Notes under the pieces: model-generated | The model's input: the letters and a program-made list of their open reading frames with translations, nothing else | Told to the model about the DNA's origin: nothing | The model's database searches: none | Shown here: positions 14,720-22,488 of the stretch, piece after piece | How the letters are laid out: each line of letters begins with the position of its first letter | Position numbering within the stretch: the first letter of the stretch is position 1 | Assembly (NCBI RefSeq): GCF_021648855.1 | Contig: NZ_JAKJHX010000007.1 | Location: 1-33,090, forward strand | Source of the DNA: Tychonema litorale BBK16 | Lineage (GTDB): Bacteria > Cyanobacteriota > Cyanobacteriia > Cyanobacteriales > Microcoleaceae | Length of the DNA: 33,090 nt | Direction of reading: 5' to 3' | Position numbers and translations under genes: made by a program

Positions 14720-15305
14720 AGATGATTTACCCGAAGTAACTATTCTCTGTGAAGATATTGACCAAGAGCGATTTATCAGAGAATATCTGATCTGCTGCGG
14801 CCTGGACGATCGCAAAATTATAGACTTTGATAATCCTAAAGGGAGAGTAATTAAGAATAACAATGCTTCGATAGTCAAGTATTATCCAGCTCTTATGAAA
14901 AGTTATAGAAGAACACGTAAGTATAAAAATATTGCTGTAGTGGTAATGATTGATGCTGATGAAGATAGCTTGGACGATCGAATGCGTTCTTTAAATATAG
15001 CATTAGACGAAACAGCAGGTAATTTAAACAGAGATCCGCGACTGCGTGACGAGAAAGTTGCTATTTTTGTGCCCGCCCGAAATATTGAAACGTGGTTTTA
15101 TTATATTAATAGCGATCTATCTGGTCACGAATGCAATGAAATCACAGATTATAAAGATAAAAAAATGAACACAAAAGAGAGGATTGAATTAGCTAAAAAA
15201 TCGGCAAGAATATTGGCTTTAGAAATATGTCCCCAGGGAGTCGATCGCATTGCTTTGCCTTCTCTTCGTTATGCGTGTAGCGAGTTGCAACGGCTAAAGT
15301 TGTAA
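14709..15305 (+). CDS. Toprim-like protein, partner of AAA ATPase
   Basis: 198 residues from ATG 14709, which overlaps the ATPase end by 11 bp; a TTG at 14697 is a less likely start. The layout fits a small stand-alone Toprim domain: a beta strand ending in an acidic residue (VTILCEDIDQERFIREYL, E15), then VVVMIDADEDSLDD with the D-x-D pair D82/D84, then FVPARNIETWFYYI, a motif typical of DUF4276/DUF4435-like Toprim proteins. These residues could bind Mg2+ for nucleic-acid cleavage. The rest of the protein is not recognised. Paired with the ATPase it makes a two-gene unit similar in plan to AriA-AriB (PARIS), but I see no direct similarity that would let me name it so. Confidence 0.7.
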   Translation: MTSRDDLPEVTILCEDIDQERFIREYLICCGLDDRKIIDFDNPKGRVIKNNNASIVKYYPALMKSYRRTRKYKNIAVVVMIDADEDSLDDRMRSLNIALDETAGNLNRDPRLRDEKVAIFVPARNIETWFYYINSDLSGHECNEITDYKDKKMNTKERIELAKKSARILALEICPQGVDRIALPSLRYACSELQRLKL

Positions 15306-15408
15306 AGAATTAGTCAGTTGATTTGACCCTAGTATACGATCGCCCTCTGCACTAACCTCCACAATATGTTTTAATTTATATTTGAGCAAAATCTAGACAA
15401 AGCCAGCC

Positions 15409-16308
15409 ATGAGTCCAAAATCCATAGCCGTGATCAACTTCAAAGGCGGTGTCGGGAAAACTACCGTCACTTGGAGCCTGGGAAATATTATATCCCAAAG
15501 CACAGACTTAGAAGTCCTTATGCTAGACTTAGACCCGCAGATGTCGCTCACAGAGGCGATCGGGCTTAACGAGAGTACGGGCCATTTAGATGACAAATTT
15601 GGCAAATGGTACGAAAAATCACTTAGGGAAAGACGAACAATTTACGACGCTCTCGAATTATTTAAAAAAAACGGACAAAATTTTAAATTTCCCGTAGGTT
15701 TCGACACCATTTACGAAATTGATGAACAATTACATTTTGTCCCATCCGTAGAAGAATTATATTGGTTAGATTTGGATGGATTTGAAGGCAAAAATGTTAA
15801 AGACTTCATCCGTAGATTCATCGGCAAAATTACTAACTCTGCCAACTCTATAAACTCTGCAAACTCTGTCAATCTACCCAAATATGATTTGATGCTGTTT
15901 GACTGTTCTCCTTCCTTTAGTCTCCTCACTTACAGTGTACTTTCTTGTTGCGACTTAGTATTAATTCCCGTGAATCCAGATTACTTTGGTTCTAGGGGAT
16001 TGAGTTTAGTCTTAAACTCTCTGCAAAAGCGGATTGAACCTTATCCTTTTCCCAAGATTGCAGTGTTTATGAATAAAGCTAAAATCTATGGAGGACTGCT
16101 AACTAACGAAGTTCAGTTTTACATGAGAGAGGTGAAAAGACTTTGCGCTGATATTTCCAAAGACAATAATATAGAAGTTAAGTTTCTAGAATCGACTATT
16201 CGGGAAAGCGTCGGTCTGAAACGAGCTATTAATGAAGGGGAATTGCCACGAGAATTAGTCAGGGAATTTGAACAGCTTTGGGCAGAGTGTGCGGAGTATC
16301 TGAAATGA
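15409..16308 (+). CDS. ParA/MinD-family ATPase
   Basis: 299 residues of the deviant-Walker ATPase family, which partitions plasmids, chromosomes or protein cargo by patterning on DNA. The deviant Walker A is KGGVGKTT (12-19) with the signature lysine. The A' block is LMLDLDPQMSLTEAIG, and the Walker B strand is YDLMLFDCSPSFSLL. A late VLIPVNPDYFGSRGLSLV segment also fits. A short insertion with NSANSINSANSVN (about 144-156, DNA repeats at 15835-15873) breaks the fold before Walker B and looks like a microsatellite expansion. The stop overlaps the next ATG (ATGA), so expression is coupled. It begins 103 bp after the Toprim-like gene, so all four genes may be one transcript. There is no parS-like array in sight. 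Confidence 0.9.
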   Translation: MSPKSIAVINFKGGVGKTTVTWSLGNIISQSTDLEVLMLDLDPQMSLTEAIGLNESTGHLDDKFGKWYEKSLRERRTIYDALELFKKNGQNFKFPVGFDTIYEIDEQLHFVPSVEELYWLDLDGFEGKNVKDFIRRFIGKITNSANSINSANSVNLPKYDLMLFDCSPSFSLLTYSVLSCCDLVLIPVNPDYFGSRGLSLVLNSLQKRIEPYPFPKIAVFMNKAKIYGGLLTNEVQFYMREVKRLCADISKDNNIEVKFLESTIRESVGLKRAINEGELPRELVREFEQLWAECAEYLK

Positions 16309-16754
16309 TTAAAAAAGAAGTTTTGGCTGATGATGAAAGCTCGCAGTTAGTTGATGAAATTAGCGAACTTAAGGAAATCCTGCGCGAGGTTTCTAAAAAA
16401 TTAACTAGGATTGAGGCTAAAGTCAAACGGGGAGGCATTTCTGCAACTCCCAAAGCTTCCGAATCTACCATATCTCAACCAGATGGAACTAACGAAAAAC
16501 CTGCTAATTTATCCGCAGAACAGGTCATCCAAATCTATGAACAACTGCGTTTAAAAGCTAAAAACGGGAAGGAAGAAGAGGTGAGGAAAAAGTTGTTATC
16601 TATGACTGCAACTGACTTGAGTTTGATTTGTTTGGAATTAGGTATGCCTCCCACCGCCAAGAATCCATCGCGCAAAAAGATGATCGAGGTAATCCTTGGT
16701 AGAATTAAACAAAGTTTGATGCTGTCGCGACATATCGATCGACAAGCACTTTAA
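16305..16754 (+). CDS. Small coiled-coil protein coupled to ParA
   Basis: 149 residues from the ATG that overlaps the ParA stop by 4 bp. Residues about 11-42 (SSQLVDEISELKEILREVSK and onward) form a likely coiled coil. A polar linker follows, then a helical basic C-terminal domain with EQVIQIYEQLRLKAKNGKEE, LICLELGMPPTAKNPSRKKM and IEVILGRIKQSL. It has no ParB N-terminal box and no obvious helix-turn-helix. Small, unrelated partners next to ParA genes are usual and often act as the cargo adaptor or DNA-binding component; here that is inference from position. The family is not known to me. Confidence 0.75.
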   Translation: MIKKEVLADDESSQLVDEISELKEILREVSKKLTRIEAKVKRGGISATPKASESTISQPDGTNEKPANLSAEQVIQIYEQLRLKAKNGKEEEVRKKLLSMTATDLSLICLELGMPPTAKNPSRKKMIEVILGRIKQSLMLSRHIDRQAL

Positions 16755-16760
16755 AAGTAA

Positions 16761-16878
16761 CCGAGGACACTATAGAAGACACGTGCCGTGTCCCTATAAT
16801 TAATCAGGTAGGGACACGGCAATGCCGTCTCCTCCTCTTGGCGGTCAACCATCAGGACACGGCAATGCCGTGTCCTCT
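16761..16878. repeat. GGACACGGCAATGCCGTGTCC-type palindromes
   Basis: Nested palindromes built from GGGACACGGC and GCCGTGTCCC: one pair at about 16785-16820 and another at about 16854-16876. The unit is a widespread cyanobacterial intergenic repeat. It fills the gap between two convergent genes and could end transcription from both sides. Confidence 0.75.
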
Positions 16879-16890
16879 TACAAAATATTC

Positions 16891-18555
16891 TTAAATTGGA
16901 GCAGATGCGATAATCTTTTTCTCTTTTAATTGTTGGCGAGCTTCCAATTCATCTAAATCAACTTCCTCATGTTTTTCATCCTGCACCTGTTTGTCAATTT
17001 TTGGCAACTTTAAGATCGCCCCAGCCAAAACCCAGTAATAAACCGATACTGGATCTACATCCAGAGGATAATATTGAGTATTGACCGTAATAAATGCCAC
17101 AAACACCCAAAAACTAGCTCCATAAGTGCGTAAACTTTTGTCTTTCACAGAACGATAAGCTCTAAAAGTTAGAAAAGCTAAGTGTAAAACCATTAGCTGA
17201 AAAGCAATCATTCCCGGATAACCCAGTTCGTACATCAACTTAGGTTGAAAAGTCTCAATTAGTTGCGTCGCACCAAATGTTCGAGTTGAATTAGTGGCTC
17301 GCCCCACACCTCTACCCAGATGTCTGTCAATGATAAAATTGTGGCTCTGCTCAAACTGATTAAACAGAAATTGTTGCGGTGGTGCAGCATTCCAGCGGTT
17401 AACAAAACTCTCCCACCGCTGCTCCATAATTCCTGGGTTAATTGCTGTACCAGCAAACAACAGAACAGCAAGTCCTACACCAATCGGAATAAATCGTTTC
17501 AAATTAACGACTTGACCAGTGAGAATTAGCAGCACAAAAGTGGCAACTGGAACCATTACTAAAGCAGCTCTTTGACCGGAAATAACGGCGTTTGCAAATA
17601 CTAATGCCATGCCAAATAAACCGATCATTCTCCACCAGAATGAAGGGTCACAAAAAGCAGAAGCAAAGGTCAAGAAGGCATTCCCAATTAAAAACCAAGC
17701 CCACTGCCAAGGGGCGACAAAAGTTCCCGGTAAACGGATAAATTTGACTTCTGGACTAAATACAAGAGAACCGCCGACAAAACATCTAGCTTCTAAGGTA
17801 GCTTTATACAATTCTGCTCCTGACATTCCTCGCGTACCCGCACACCTTCCACTTTGTAGTAACAGGTACTGAATTAAACCTAGAATGCAGCAAACGATTG
17901 CCAAAATTATGTGCATTCGACTAAAAAATATTAAATCTTTTTTAGTCCGAATTAGATAATAAGTACAAGTGATGAGCGGTATATAACCGATCAATACTTT
18001 TAAGCCCAGAATTCCTTGGAGTAAGGGTTTCTCACCTTTCATCGGGTTAAGCTGCATATCCCCGTTAACAAAAATTAAAGTCAGCAGCGCCATCATCAAT
18101 AGGATACTGAAGGTGGGCATCAGTTGTTTTGGAAGGAAGATGGGTAGTTGTTTATTTTTGCAGCTTTGAATGAGGGCGATGAGAGCTGGTATGTAGAAGG
18201 CATCTTTAGCTACTTGAAATGCTGCATTTCCGCCGCCAATGGCGTAGGTAATTGTACCGCTAAAAGGCAGGTAAATTAGAAATGCCCACAAAGCTTGACG
18301 GGGATATTTGTAGGAAAATATCAAGATTGCTACGGCGCAACCTGCTGCAATGGCAAGCTTGGCGCGGATAACGAATAACAGGGGAATGGTGACAGCAGCG
18401 CTGATTAAGCTATTAATCACGATCGCCTGGACGAGTTCATTACGCTTCTGTGAAATTTTGCGTTTTTGTGCACTTACTTCTTTCTTACTGAGTGCGGTGT
18501 TGTTTTCCTTTCGCTTGTGTTTGGATTTCTGGGATTTGCGCTTGGTTTTAAACAT
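16891..18555 (-). CDS. hpsL: Probable hormogonium polysaccharide biosynthesis protein HpsL (polytopic membrane protein)
   Basis: 554 residues from ATG 18555; the TTG at 18591 adds only non-conserved residues. A very basic cytoplasmic N-terminus (FKTKRKSQKSKHKRKENN) precedes about ten or more hydrophobic segments. The segment with SYKYPRQALWAFLIYLPFSG and TYAIGGGNAAFQVAKDAFYI is the part I recognise from HpsL proteins. The layout, with a large loop near ARCFVGGSLVFSPEVKF and a late GRGVGRATNSTRTFG, is that of O-antigen ligase/polymerase-like proteins. HpsL belongs to the gene set for the polysaccharide that supports gliding hormogonia. The name rests on memory of the family; the class, a polysaccharide polymerase-like membrane protein, is surer. 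No other hps gene is adjacent. Confidence 0.7.
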   Translation of the reverse strand: MFKTKRKSQKSKHKRKENNTALSKKEVSAQKRKISQKRNELVQAIVINSLISAAVTIPLLFVIRAKLAIAAGCAVAILIFSYKYPRQALWAFLIYLPFSGTITYAIGGGNAAFQVAKDAFYIPALIALIQSCKNKQLPIFLPKQLMPTFSILLMMALLTLIFVNGDMQLNPMKGEKPLLQGILGLKVLIGYIPLITCTYYLIRTKKDLIFFSRMHIILAIVCCILGLIQYLLLQSGRCAGTRGMSGAELYKATLEARCFVGGSLVFSPEVKFIRLPGTFVAPWQWAWFLIGNAFLTFASAFCDPSFWWRMIGLFGMALVFANAVISGQRAALVMVPVATFVLLILTGQVVNLKRFIPIGVGLAVLLFAGTAINPGIMEQRWESFVNRWNAAPPQQFLFNQFEQSHNFIIDRHLGRGVGRATNSTRTFGATQLIETFQPKLMYELGYPGMIAFQLMVLHLAFLTFRAYRSVKDKSLRTYGASFWVFVAFITVNTQYYPLDVDPVSVYYWVLAGAILKLPKIDKQVQDEKHEEVDLDELEARQQLKEKKIIASAPI

Positions 18556-18726
18556 GAACTGCAATAGGTTGTATGGATAAGAAGCTGGCAAGTTACAAAT
18601 AATAATTATGTAGTTGCTCGAGTAAATTATTTTAAAAGTTGATGTTGAAAATAAATATGGCTCAAGATTGTATGTGTGGGTGTTATAAAAATTTGGGTTG
18701 CGAGCTTGTAGAATATAACTGCTGCA

Positions 18727-18742
18727 TCTACAATAATGTAGA
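18727..18742. promoter_or_regulatory. Short palindrome upstream of DUF1400 gene
   Basis: TCTACAATAATGTAGA is a perfect 6-bp inverted repeat with a 4-bp centre, 32 bp before the ATG at 18775. It could be an operator or a small leader hairpin. Confidence 0.35.
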
Positions 18743-18774
18743 AGGCTCCAATTAGTTTTAATTTTGCAGTCATT

Positions 18775-19470
18775 ATGAAGTTAACAAAATTTGTATCGAT
18801 CGGCATCACCGTATTTCTAGCAGCAAGCGCTAGCATATTGTCGGCGCACACTAAAGCATTAGGGGCCCAAAAAGTTGTGCTGACTTTTGGCCCGCTTAGA
18901 CAAAGCATTAATGTCAGCGACTTAGAAGACTTTGCCAAAGATGGCACAACCACCCCAACCATCCGACAAATCATCGGATTCTCAAAAATGGATGCGGGAA
19001 CCCTACGCGGGTTGATTGGTTTAGAAGTTGGCTTAAAGCCGGCTAATTTGGCCCGAATACTTTACAGCACTCCAGGAGAAAAAATTGTCAATGAAATCGG
19101 TGAAGCAATTCGGACTCAGCGCAACACCGAAAATGGTAAAGCTTTGCGCGCTGCGGTAATTCTCGCAGCCAGCGATGATGGTAAATTATCGCTGCTAGAA
19201 ATTCTGCAACAATATCCCCTAGCGGAAATGTATGTAGATGTTCCCAAAATTACGGCGACAGTGGCGAAAATTCAAGGTTTAGCCGGAAATATGCAAACGT
19301 TGCTTCAAGATAGTATGCGATCGACTACTACAACTGAAACAACTACTACCGAAAATGCGATCGAACCACGGCGTAGCGTCCAGCCCACCACGCCCCCTCC
19401 GCGTCCCGTCATCGCACCCGCACCCGCACGGATACCGCAGCCAGCAAGACCTGTTAGAGGACTGTGGTGA
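18775..19470 (+). CDS. Secreted DUF1400-type protein
   Basis: 231 residues with an N-terminal signal sequence (MKLTKFVSIGITVFLAASAS, cleavage plausible after ALGA). The mature part, QKVVLTFGPLRQSINVSDLE, followed by LRGLIGLEVGLKPANLARIL and LAASDDGKLSLLEILQQYP, is the DUF1400 module that precedes an alpha/beta-hydrolase domain in many cyanobacterial lipase-like proteins. Here it stands alone with a Thr-rich and then Pro-rich tail (TTPPPRPVIAPAPARIPQPA), which suggests an extended cell-wall or export linker. There is no hydrolase domain, so no enzyme activity is implied. Function unknown. Confidence 0.8.
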   Translation: MKLTKFVSIGITVFLAASASILSAHTKALGAQKVVLTFGPLRQSINVSDLEDFAKDGTTTPTIRQIIGFSKMDAGTLRGLIGLEVGLKPANLARILYSTPGEKIVNEIGEAIRTQRNTENGKALRAAVILAASDDGKLSLLEILQQYPLAEMYVDVPKITATVAKIQGLAGNMQTLLQDSMRSTTTTETTTTENAIEPRRSVQPTTPPPRPVIAPAPARIPQPARPVRGLW

Positions 19471-20058
19471 AGGGGCTCAAAACTCAAAAGTTGTGAGTTG
19501 GGAATTTTGACTTTTGATTTTGGAGTTTTGATCTAAGTCCTGCTTTTTGGCTTCCTGTGAAGCTATTAACAAGGTAATGGTCAAAATCTTAAAGATTTAG
19601 TCAAATTTTCAAGATTCAGACCCCAGAAAGATTCAACCAATGGGCATAACTCTTACAATAAAAATAATACGGTTTACAGCCGACGATCGACCCGGAGGCC
19701 CCAATCGCCTCTCAACCGCGATCCCCGACTCTCCCTCTCATCCTGGGAACTTGACAAATCTGCCAACTAAGACTAAAATTCCGACCACCGACTTTCTCGG
19801 TATCTGGAAAAATCAAGCAGTTTGACCAGAAAATTCATCCACGTCCCGACTCTATTCAATGCACCGCGAATCAACTAGGTGCGTTTGAAAAATTCCAGTC
19901 GTAAAAAGTAGCGCGTGAAATTTTTTATGGTGGGTAGCCTGTTAGCAGGGTAGAAATTTTTTAGAGATTGCCTCGACTCAAGCAATTGAGCAAAAGTCGA
20001 AGTCTTTCCTAAATACCGCCGTCATTGTACTAACCAAAAAGGATTTCAACCTCACACC
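19471..20058. other. 588-bp region without a supported gene
   Basis: It opens with a hairpin-forming stretch of CTCAAAACTCAAAAG and GGAGTTTTGATC type (about 19476-19534) that may end the DUF1400 transcript. A 61-codon open frame at 19640 has no family features and an unlikely composition. From about 19918 GAAATTTTTTATGG and TAGAAATTTTTTAG form a direct repeat around TAGCCTGTTAGCAGGGTAG. I see no tRNA or known small RNA. Confidence 0.5.
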
Positions 20059-20307
20059 ATGCTTCAAGACACCCAAACAATTCGCCATTACCAAAAACTC
20101 ACCGACGCCCTCGTCGAAATGTGGAATAGAGGTTATCGTTTTGATGACCTGCGGCTTTACTTAGACGGGTATTTAGCAGCCCTCCGTCATTCAAACAGTT
20201 TGGAACCCTACCTGATTCACAAATTAGAGGAAGAAGCCGCCCGTTACATTCACGACACCTCCAATTTTGAAATGCCCATGCCCCAAGCAGAATCAGGCTA
20301 TTATTAA
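20059..20307 (+). CDS. Small conserved cyanobacterial protein (DUF6761-like)
   Basis: 82 residues: LQDTQTIRHYQKLTDALVEM, WNRGYRFDDLRLYLDGYLAA, LRHSNSLEPYLIHKLEEEAA. It is soluble, mostly helical and acidic, with no signal sequence. The wording is strongly conserved among cyanobacteria as I remember it, in a family I believe is named DUF6761. Function is unknown. It stands alone between two repeat-rich spacers. The start at ATG 20059 places the conserved part at residue 1. Confidence 0.75.
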   Translation: MLQDTQTIRHYQKLTDALVEMWNRGYRFDDLRLYLDGYLAALRHSNSLEPYLIHKLEEEAARYIHDTSNFEMPMPQAESGYY

Positions 20308-20317
20308 TAGTCATGTC

Positions 20318-20420
20318 ATATCAATTCCGGTTGCACCGTCAGGTAATGTTGACTGCGTTGCCCTGAGCGGAGTCGAAGGGTTGACTGTTTGAACAATACC
20401 GATGCCACCGGAAACGATAT
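20318..20420. repeat. MITE-like element with REP core
   Basis: The ends ATATCAATTCCGGTTGCA and the complement of TGCCACCGGAAACGATAT form an imperfect inverted repeat. Inside is the REP-like CCCTGAGCGGAGTCGAAGGG (20361-20380), itself nearly palindromic and a well-known dispersed unit. A diverged relative, CCTGAACGGAGTCGAATGG, occurs near 25427. Confidence 0.65.
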
Positions 20421-20459
20421 CCACTGGTTGCAAGCTATTGGTAAAAAAAAGGATAATTT

Positions 20460-20488
20460 GTAGGGTCGGTCGCGTATGTCCGCCCTAC
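20460..20488. repeat. GTAGGG palindrome
   Basis: GTAGGGTCGGTCGCG and TATGTCCGCCCTAC form a short imperfect inverted repeat just beyond the glutaredoxin stop codon, where it could also act as its terminator. Confidence 0.5.
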
Positions 20489-20516
20489 AGTCATTAAGGT
20501 TGAGGATTTTAGGAAA

Positions 20517-20840
20517 TTAAGAAGCTAAAGCAACTTCTACGGCTTCTTGCAATTCGCCTTTCTGATACATTTCGATCAGAATATCCGAACCGCCAAGAAA
20601 TTCGCCATTGATATAAACTTGGGGAATTGTCGGCCAGTTGGAATACTCTTTGACTCCCTGACGAATTTCCTGGTCTGCCAAAACATCAACTGTTTCGTAA
20701 GGCACTCCCAAGGTGTTGAGAATTTGCACTACGTTGTTAGAAAAACCGCACTGGGGCATTAATTTATTGCCCTTCATAAAGACCATGATTTTGTTTTGCT
20801 TAACTAAGTCGTCAATTCTTTGATGTGCTGCTGTACTCAT
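20517..20840 (-). CDS. grxD: Monothiol glutaredoxin, Grx4/GrxD type
   Basis: 107 residues. It binds a labile [2Fe-2S] cluster with glutathione and acts in iron-sulfur cluster trafficking. The active site is MPQCGFSNN (CGFS at 31-34), with [19 protein letters not shown] (69-87) holding the cis-Pro and glutathione-binding parts. It lies downstream of bolA on the same strand, 104 bp apart; the two proteins are known partners across bacteria and eukaryotes, so the pairing supports both calls. The start at ATG 20840 gives the usual length. Confidence 0.96.
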   Translation of the reverse strand: MSTAAHQRIDDLVKQNKIMVFMKGNKLMPQCGFSNNVVQILNTLGVPYETVDVLADQEIRQGVKEYSNWPTIPQVYINGEFLGGSDILIEMYQKGELQEAVEVALAS

Positions 20841-20944
20841 GGTTGCTCCTTATATTACTTGAATATTTTTGAATGGTGAGAGTTGTTTGTTAAGCAACTA
20901 TTGACATATCGACAAACTTGTGATATGAGTTTGCTGCTCAACAG

Positions 20945-21205
20945 TTAAGCCGCCTGACTTTGGGCTTCCCATTCTTGGGGAGTGAAAGTTTGCAAGGCCA
21001 AAGCGTGGATGGCTTCACTAGCCATTGCTTGTTTGAGAGCACCGTAGACCAGTTGATGTTGCTGTACTCGGTTTTTCCCTTCAAAGGCTGCGGAAACTAC
21101 TCTTGCTTGGTAGTGGTCGCCGCCACCAGTCAAATCATCAACTTTTACTTTAGCGTCTGGCAATCCAGTCTGAATCATTTCTGCTACTTGAGATGGTGTA
21201 ACCAT
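20945..21205 (-). CDS. BolA family protein
   Basis: 86 residues with the BolA pattern: [20 protein letters not shown], then [20 protein letters not shown] with H31, then [20 protein letters not shown] and the invariant C-terminal His (H67) in IHALALQTF. BolA proteins bind monothiol glutaredoxins and share an Fe-S cluster with them; the glutaredoxin gene follows directly. It sits 43 bp after the TPR-like gene on the same strand, so a three-gene run is likely. Confidence 0.93.
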   Translation of the reverse strand: MVTPSQVAEMIQTGLPDAKVKVDDLTGGGDHYQARVVSAAFEGKNRVQQHQLVYGALKQAMASEAIHALALQTFTPQEWEAQSQAA

Positions 21206-21248
21206 TGCTTTTTTTTGATAAAGGGCTGCAATTTAGATTTTAGATCAA

Positions 21249-21875
21249 TTATTTCTTAGGGGGAGTCGGCTGAGTGTTGGCGGCTGGTCGAGGATAGGGC
21301 ATATCTACAAACCCCAACTCCACTAGCTGCTGGTAAGCTTTTTTTCCTAAGTCGCGAGTTGGCTGCTGGGAACGAATAATCTGAATCAGCAATGGGACGG
21401 CGAGTTCGGGCTTGTTTTGGGCGCGGTGTACTAATGCTAGCCGATAGGTGGCTTCGTCACGCATTTGGGCTGTTTCGACGGCTTTGGTGCGGTTGCTGTC
21501 GGCTAGGCGGATATCGATTCCGGCAAAACTGCTGGATAGTTGTTGGTAGAAGTTGGATAATTGATTGAAAATTTGGCGGGATTCTTGAAGTTTTTGAGAG
21601 GCTAAAGTGTAGTTCTGGTTGGAAATAGCGCTGCTAGCTTCTGTCATCAAACGCTGGCCTCCGGGAATGCTCAAGATGCTGTTGCTTTGGGAGACGGGGC
21701 GGAGATTGTTGGGGTCGGTGGGGTCATCGGCTGGTTCGATTTGTGATGGGTTTCCTTGCCCGGATGGTTGTTGTGCTTGGGCTTGGGGTGGTTGAAATAG
21801 GGTTAAGGTGGCGATCGCGACTAGGGCAATCCGGGCAGTGGAGCGAAGCCAGTAAACAGTTCCAGAGTATACCAT
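21249..21875 (-). CDS. Exported TPR-like protein
   Basis: 208 residues. A signal sequence (about 10-35, STARIALVAIATLTLFQPPQ, cleavage after AQA) precedes a Pro/Asn-rich linker. Helical repeats follow: LMTEASSAISNQNYTLASQK, LQESRQIFNQLSNFYQQL and ATYRLALVHRAQNKPELAVP, which look like two or three tetratricopeptide-type units. The tail ends in NTQPTPPKK. TPR proteins usually bind other proteins; the partner is unknown. It lies at the head of the bolA-glutaredoxin run, divergent from the HigBA locus. Confidence 0.7.
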   Translation of the reverse strand: MVYSGTVYWLRSTARIALVAIATLTLFQPPQAQAQQPSGQGNPSQIEPADDPTDPNNLRPVSQSNSILSIPGGQRLMTEASSAISNQNYTLASQKLQESRQIFNQLSNFYQQLSSSFAGIDIRLADSNRTKAVETAQMRDEATYRLALVHRAQNKPELAVPLLIQIIRSQQPTRDLGKKAYQQLVELGFVDMPYPRPAANTQPTPPKK

Positions 21876-22028
21876 GAAATTACTTTGCGCCCTGGGCGCT
21901 TTTAAAAAGATATTTAGCTTGAGCAGATCTTACCATTGGCGATCGCAACCGGATGAGTGTAAACCAAATTTGTGCAAATGTCAAACTGTGGCTGTCTTTG
22001 AGAAATCAAACTAGAAACTTGACATTTT

Positions 22029-22045
22029 GTTCTCGTTATGAGAAC
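22029..22045 (+). promoter_or_regulatory. Operator-like palindrome before higB
   Basis: GTTCTCGTTATGAGAAC is a perfect 6-bp inverted repeat around a 5-bp spacer, 33 bp upstream of the toxin ATG. A TTGACA (22019-22024) lies just before it. Such sites are typical targets of HigA-type repressors, so autoregulation by the antitoxin encoded in this operon is likely. Confidence 0.65.
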
Positions 22046-22078
22046 ATAGAGCTATAGTTCAGAAACGATAAAGATGAT

Positions 22079-22396
22079 ATGAGACTAATTTCTCAAAAAA
22101 ATCTTCTGATTGCGATCGAACCTTATCCCGATGCCAAAACTGCGATCGAATCCTGGTATCAGCTAATCAAAGACAACGATTGGCAATCTCTAGAAGAGAT
22201 GCGAAATGGATATTCTAAATCGGTAGATGAAGTTTATGGATATACTATATTTAATATTAAAGGTAATCGGTATAGATTAATTGTACAAATTAACTATAGA
22301 ACCAAAATTATATTTTTCAAAACTTTTTTAATTCATGCTGAATATAGCAAAATCAACTGGAATGATCAAGATGAAGTCAAACAAAAACTAGGTTAA
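22079..22396 (+). CDS. higB: HigB-type toxin (mRNA interferase family)
   Basis: 105 residues of the HigB_toxin family: AIESWYQLIKDNDWQSLEEM near the start, VYGYTIFNIKGNRYRLIVQI in the centre, and KIIFFKTFLIHAEYSKINW at the C-terminal active region. Members cleave mRNA on the ribosome. It belongs to a different family from the three Gp49-like toxins at 9.4-11.4 kb. The antitoxin gene follows after 92 bp, in the toxin-first order typical of higBA. Confidence 0.9.
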   Translation: MRLISQKNLLIAIEPYPDAKTAIESWYQLIKDNDWQSLEEMRNGYSKSVDEVYGYTIFNIKGNRYRLIVQINYRTKIIFFKTFLIHAEYSKINWNDQDEVKQKLG

Positions 22397-22411
22397 ACTT
22401 TTACTCGAATG

Positions 22412-22442
22412 TATCAGGGAAATTGATCCCGTACCCCTGATA
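22412..22442 (+). promoter_or_regulatory. Hairpin between higB and higA
   Basis: TATCAGGG (22412-22419) and CCCTGATA (22435-22442) form a perfect 8-bp stem over a 15-nt loop; an alternative small stem, GGGA with TCCC, competes with it. It may act as a partial terminator or RNA-stability element that sets the toxin-antitoxin ratio. No U-tract. Confidence 0.4.
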
Positions 22443-22488
22443 TATTCAAGAAATCTCAAACATTCATAATCCACAATCTAGAAGAACT

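Noticed and set aside
13568..15305. Naming the AAA/Toprim pair PARIS or Gabija
   Set aside because: The architecture is similar, but no diagnostic sequence similarity can be read by eye, so a specific name is not supported.
19640..19825. 61-codon frame at 19640
   Set aside because: No ribosome site, no recognisable motif and a composition unlike neighbouring genes.
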